Source: an uncultured Desulfobulbaceae bacterium (GTDB lineage: Bacteria > Desulfobacterota > Desulfobulbia > Desulfobulbales > Desulfobulbaceae). Taken from it: a DNA stretch of 6,304 nucleotides. Below, one piece after another: positions 6,056 through 6,304 of the stretch; the first letter of the stretch is position 1, and the number at the start of each line of letters is the position of its first letter. The notes under the pieces are model-generated. The model saw only the letters and a list, made by a program, of their open reading frames with translations. It was not told the DNA's origin and did no database searches. Position numbers and translations under genes: made by a program. Location: the NCBI GenBank assembly GCA_945787305.1, contig CALZIH010000232.1:1-6304 (forward strand), in the 5' to 3' direction.

Positions 6056-6304
6056 ATGAAAAAAGGGCTTCTTGTGTTGTTGCTTTTACTTTTACTGGTT
6101 CCCCTGCTATGCCAGGCAAAAATGCCTGGTTATCTGAAAGGAAACACGGGAACGCTTGCCGGGCAGGTGATCACCGAGGATGGTAAACCACTGCCCGGTG
6201 GTGTTGTTTCCTTTTTCAATACCGAAAAAGGTATCCCACCGCTGGTTGTCAACATGCACCGGGTGCCAGATATGGTTGGCAAAATGAGACCGGACGGAAA
6301 ATTC
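6056..6304 (+). CDS. Exported carboxypeptidase-regulatory-like domain protein, 5' part only
   Basis: Eighty-three codons are visible before the window ends. The signal peptide is clear: K2, K3, an almost pure leucine core at 5-14, and likely cleavage after CQA (19-21). The mature part begins a CRD beta-sandwich, with GTLAGQVITEDGKPLPGGVVSFF (about 31-53) as the first strands and the typical GKPLPGG turn. It then continues to HRVPDMVGKMRPDGKF, where DGKF starts the strand that normally precedes the PPGxY turn seen twice in the protein encoded at 378. GAGG at 6045-6048 lies 7 bases before the ATG and supports the start. It is probably a further paralog of the exported CRD family on both sides of the four-gene run. 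Its full length and any C-terminal domains are unseen. Confidence 0.8.
   Translation, partial: MKKGLLVLLLLLLLVPLLCQAKMPGYLKGNTGTLAGQVITEDGKPLPGGVVSFFNTEKGIPPLVVNMHRVPDMVGKMRPDGKF

Noticed and set aside
1..6304. Multiheme cytochrome genes, suggested by the company these families often keep
   Set aside because: No CXXCH motif occurs in any of the supported proteins, so a link to electron transfer cannot be claimed from this window.

Overview
The window looks like part of a bacterial chromosome from a Gram-negative organism. Signal peptides, one lipobox and strong Shine-Dalgarno sites are visible, and base composition looks close to balanced by eye. The mix of short carboxypeptidase-regulatory-like (CRD) secreted proteins, right-handed beta-helix proteins, a small orphan OpuAC-type binding protein and an orphan PhnD-type lipoprotein resembles sets I associate with Desulfobacterota and Desulfuromonadota (Desulfobulbus- or Geobacter-like). 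That assignment is an impression from protein style, not a proof. There are no rRNA or tRNA genes, CRISPR arrays, transposases or phage genes.

Layout: (i) 1-149 is the 3' end of a rightward gene whose last residues look like the end of a CRD domain. (ii) 150-377 is a 228-base non-coding leader with mutually exclusive inverted repeats. (iii) 378-4697 is a compact rightward run of four genes (gaps of 27, 19 and 38 bases) that ends at a good intrinsic terminator, 4733-4769. The genes encode a 670-residue exported protein with three CRD-like domains followed by a parallel beta-helix; a 240-residue exported protein that is mostly a shorter version of that beta-helix part; a short exported OpuAC-type substrate-binding protein; and an exported ankyrin-repeat protein. 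(iv) 4826-5812 is a leftward, convergent gene for a PhnD-type substrate-binding lipoprotein, with an eight-G tract inside its signal-peptide region. (v) 5813-6055 is a divergent intergenic region with weak secondary-structure signals. (vi) 6056-6304 is the 5' end of another rightward gene for an exported CRD protein, cut by the window edge.

How the genes may work together: every gene whose N-terminus is visible carries an export signal, and none encodes a membrane permease, an ATPase, a visible catalytic enzyme or a c-type heme motif (no CXXCH in any real gene). The locus is therefore an all-exported set of adhesion, scaffold and binding modules. Two solute-binding proteins have no transporter beside them, so they may serve sensing, scavenging or assembly rather than uptake. 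A cell-envelope or surface-complex role is the most economical inference. The actual function and ligands cannot be read from this window.
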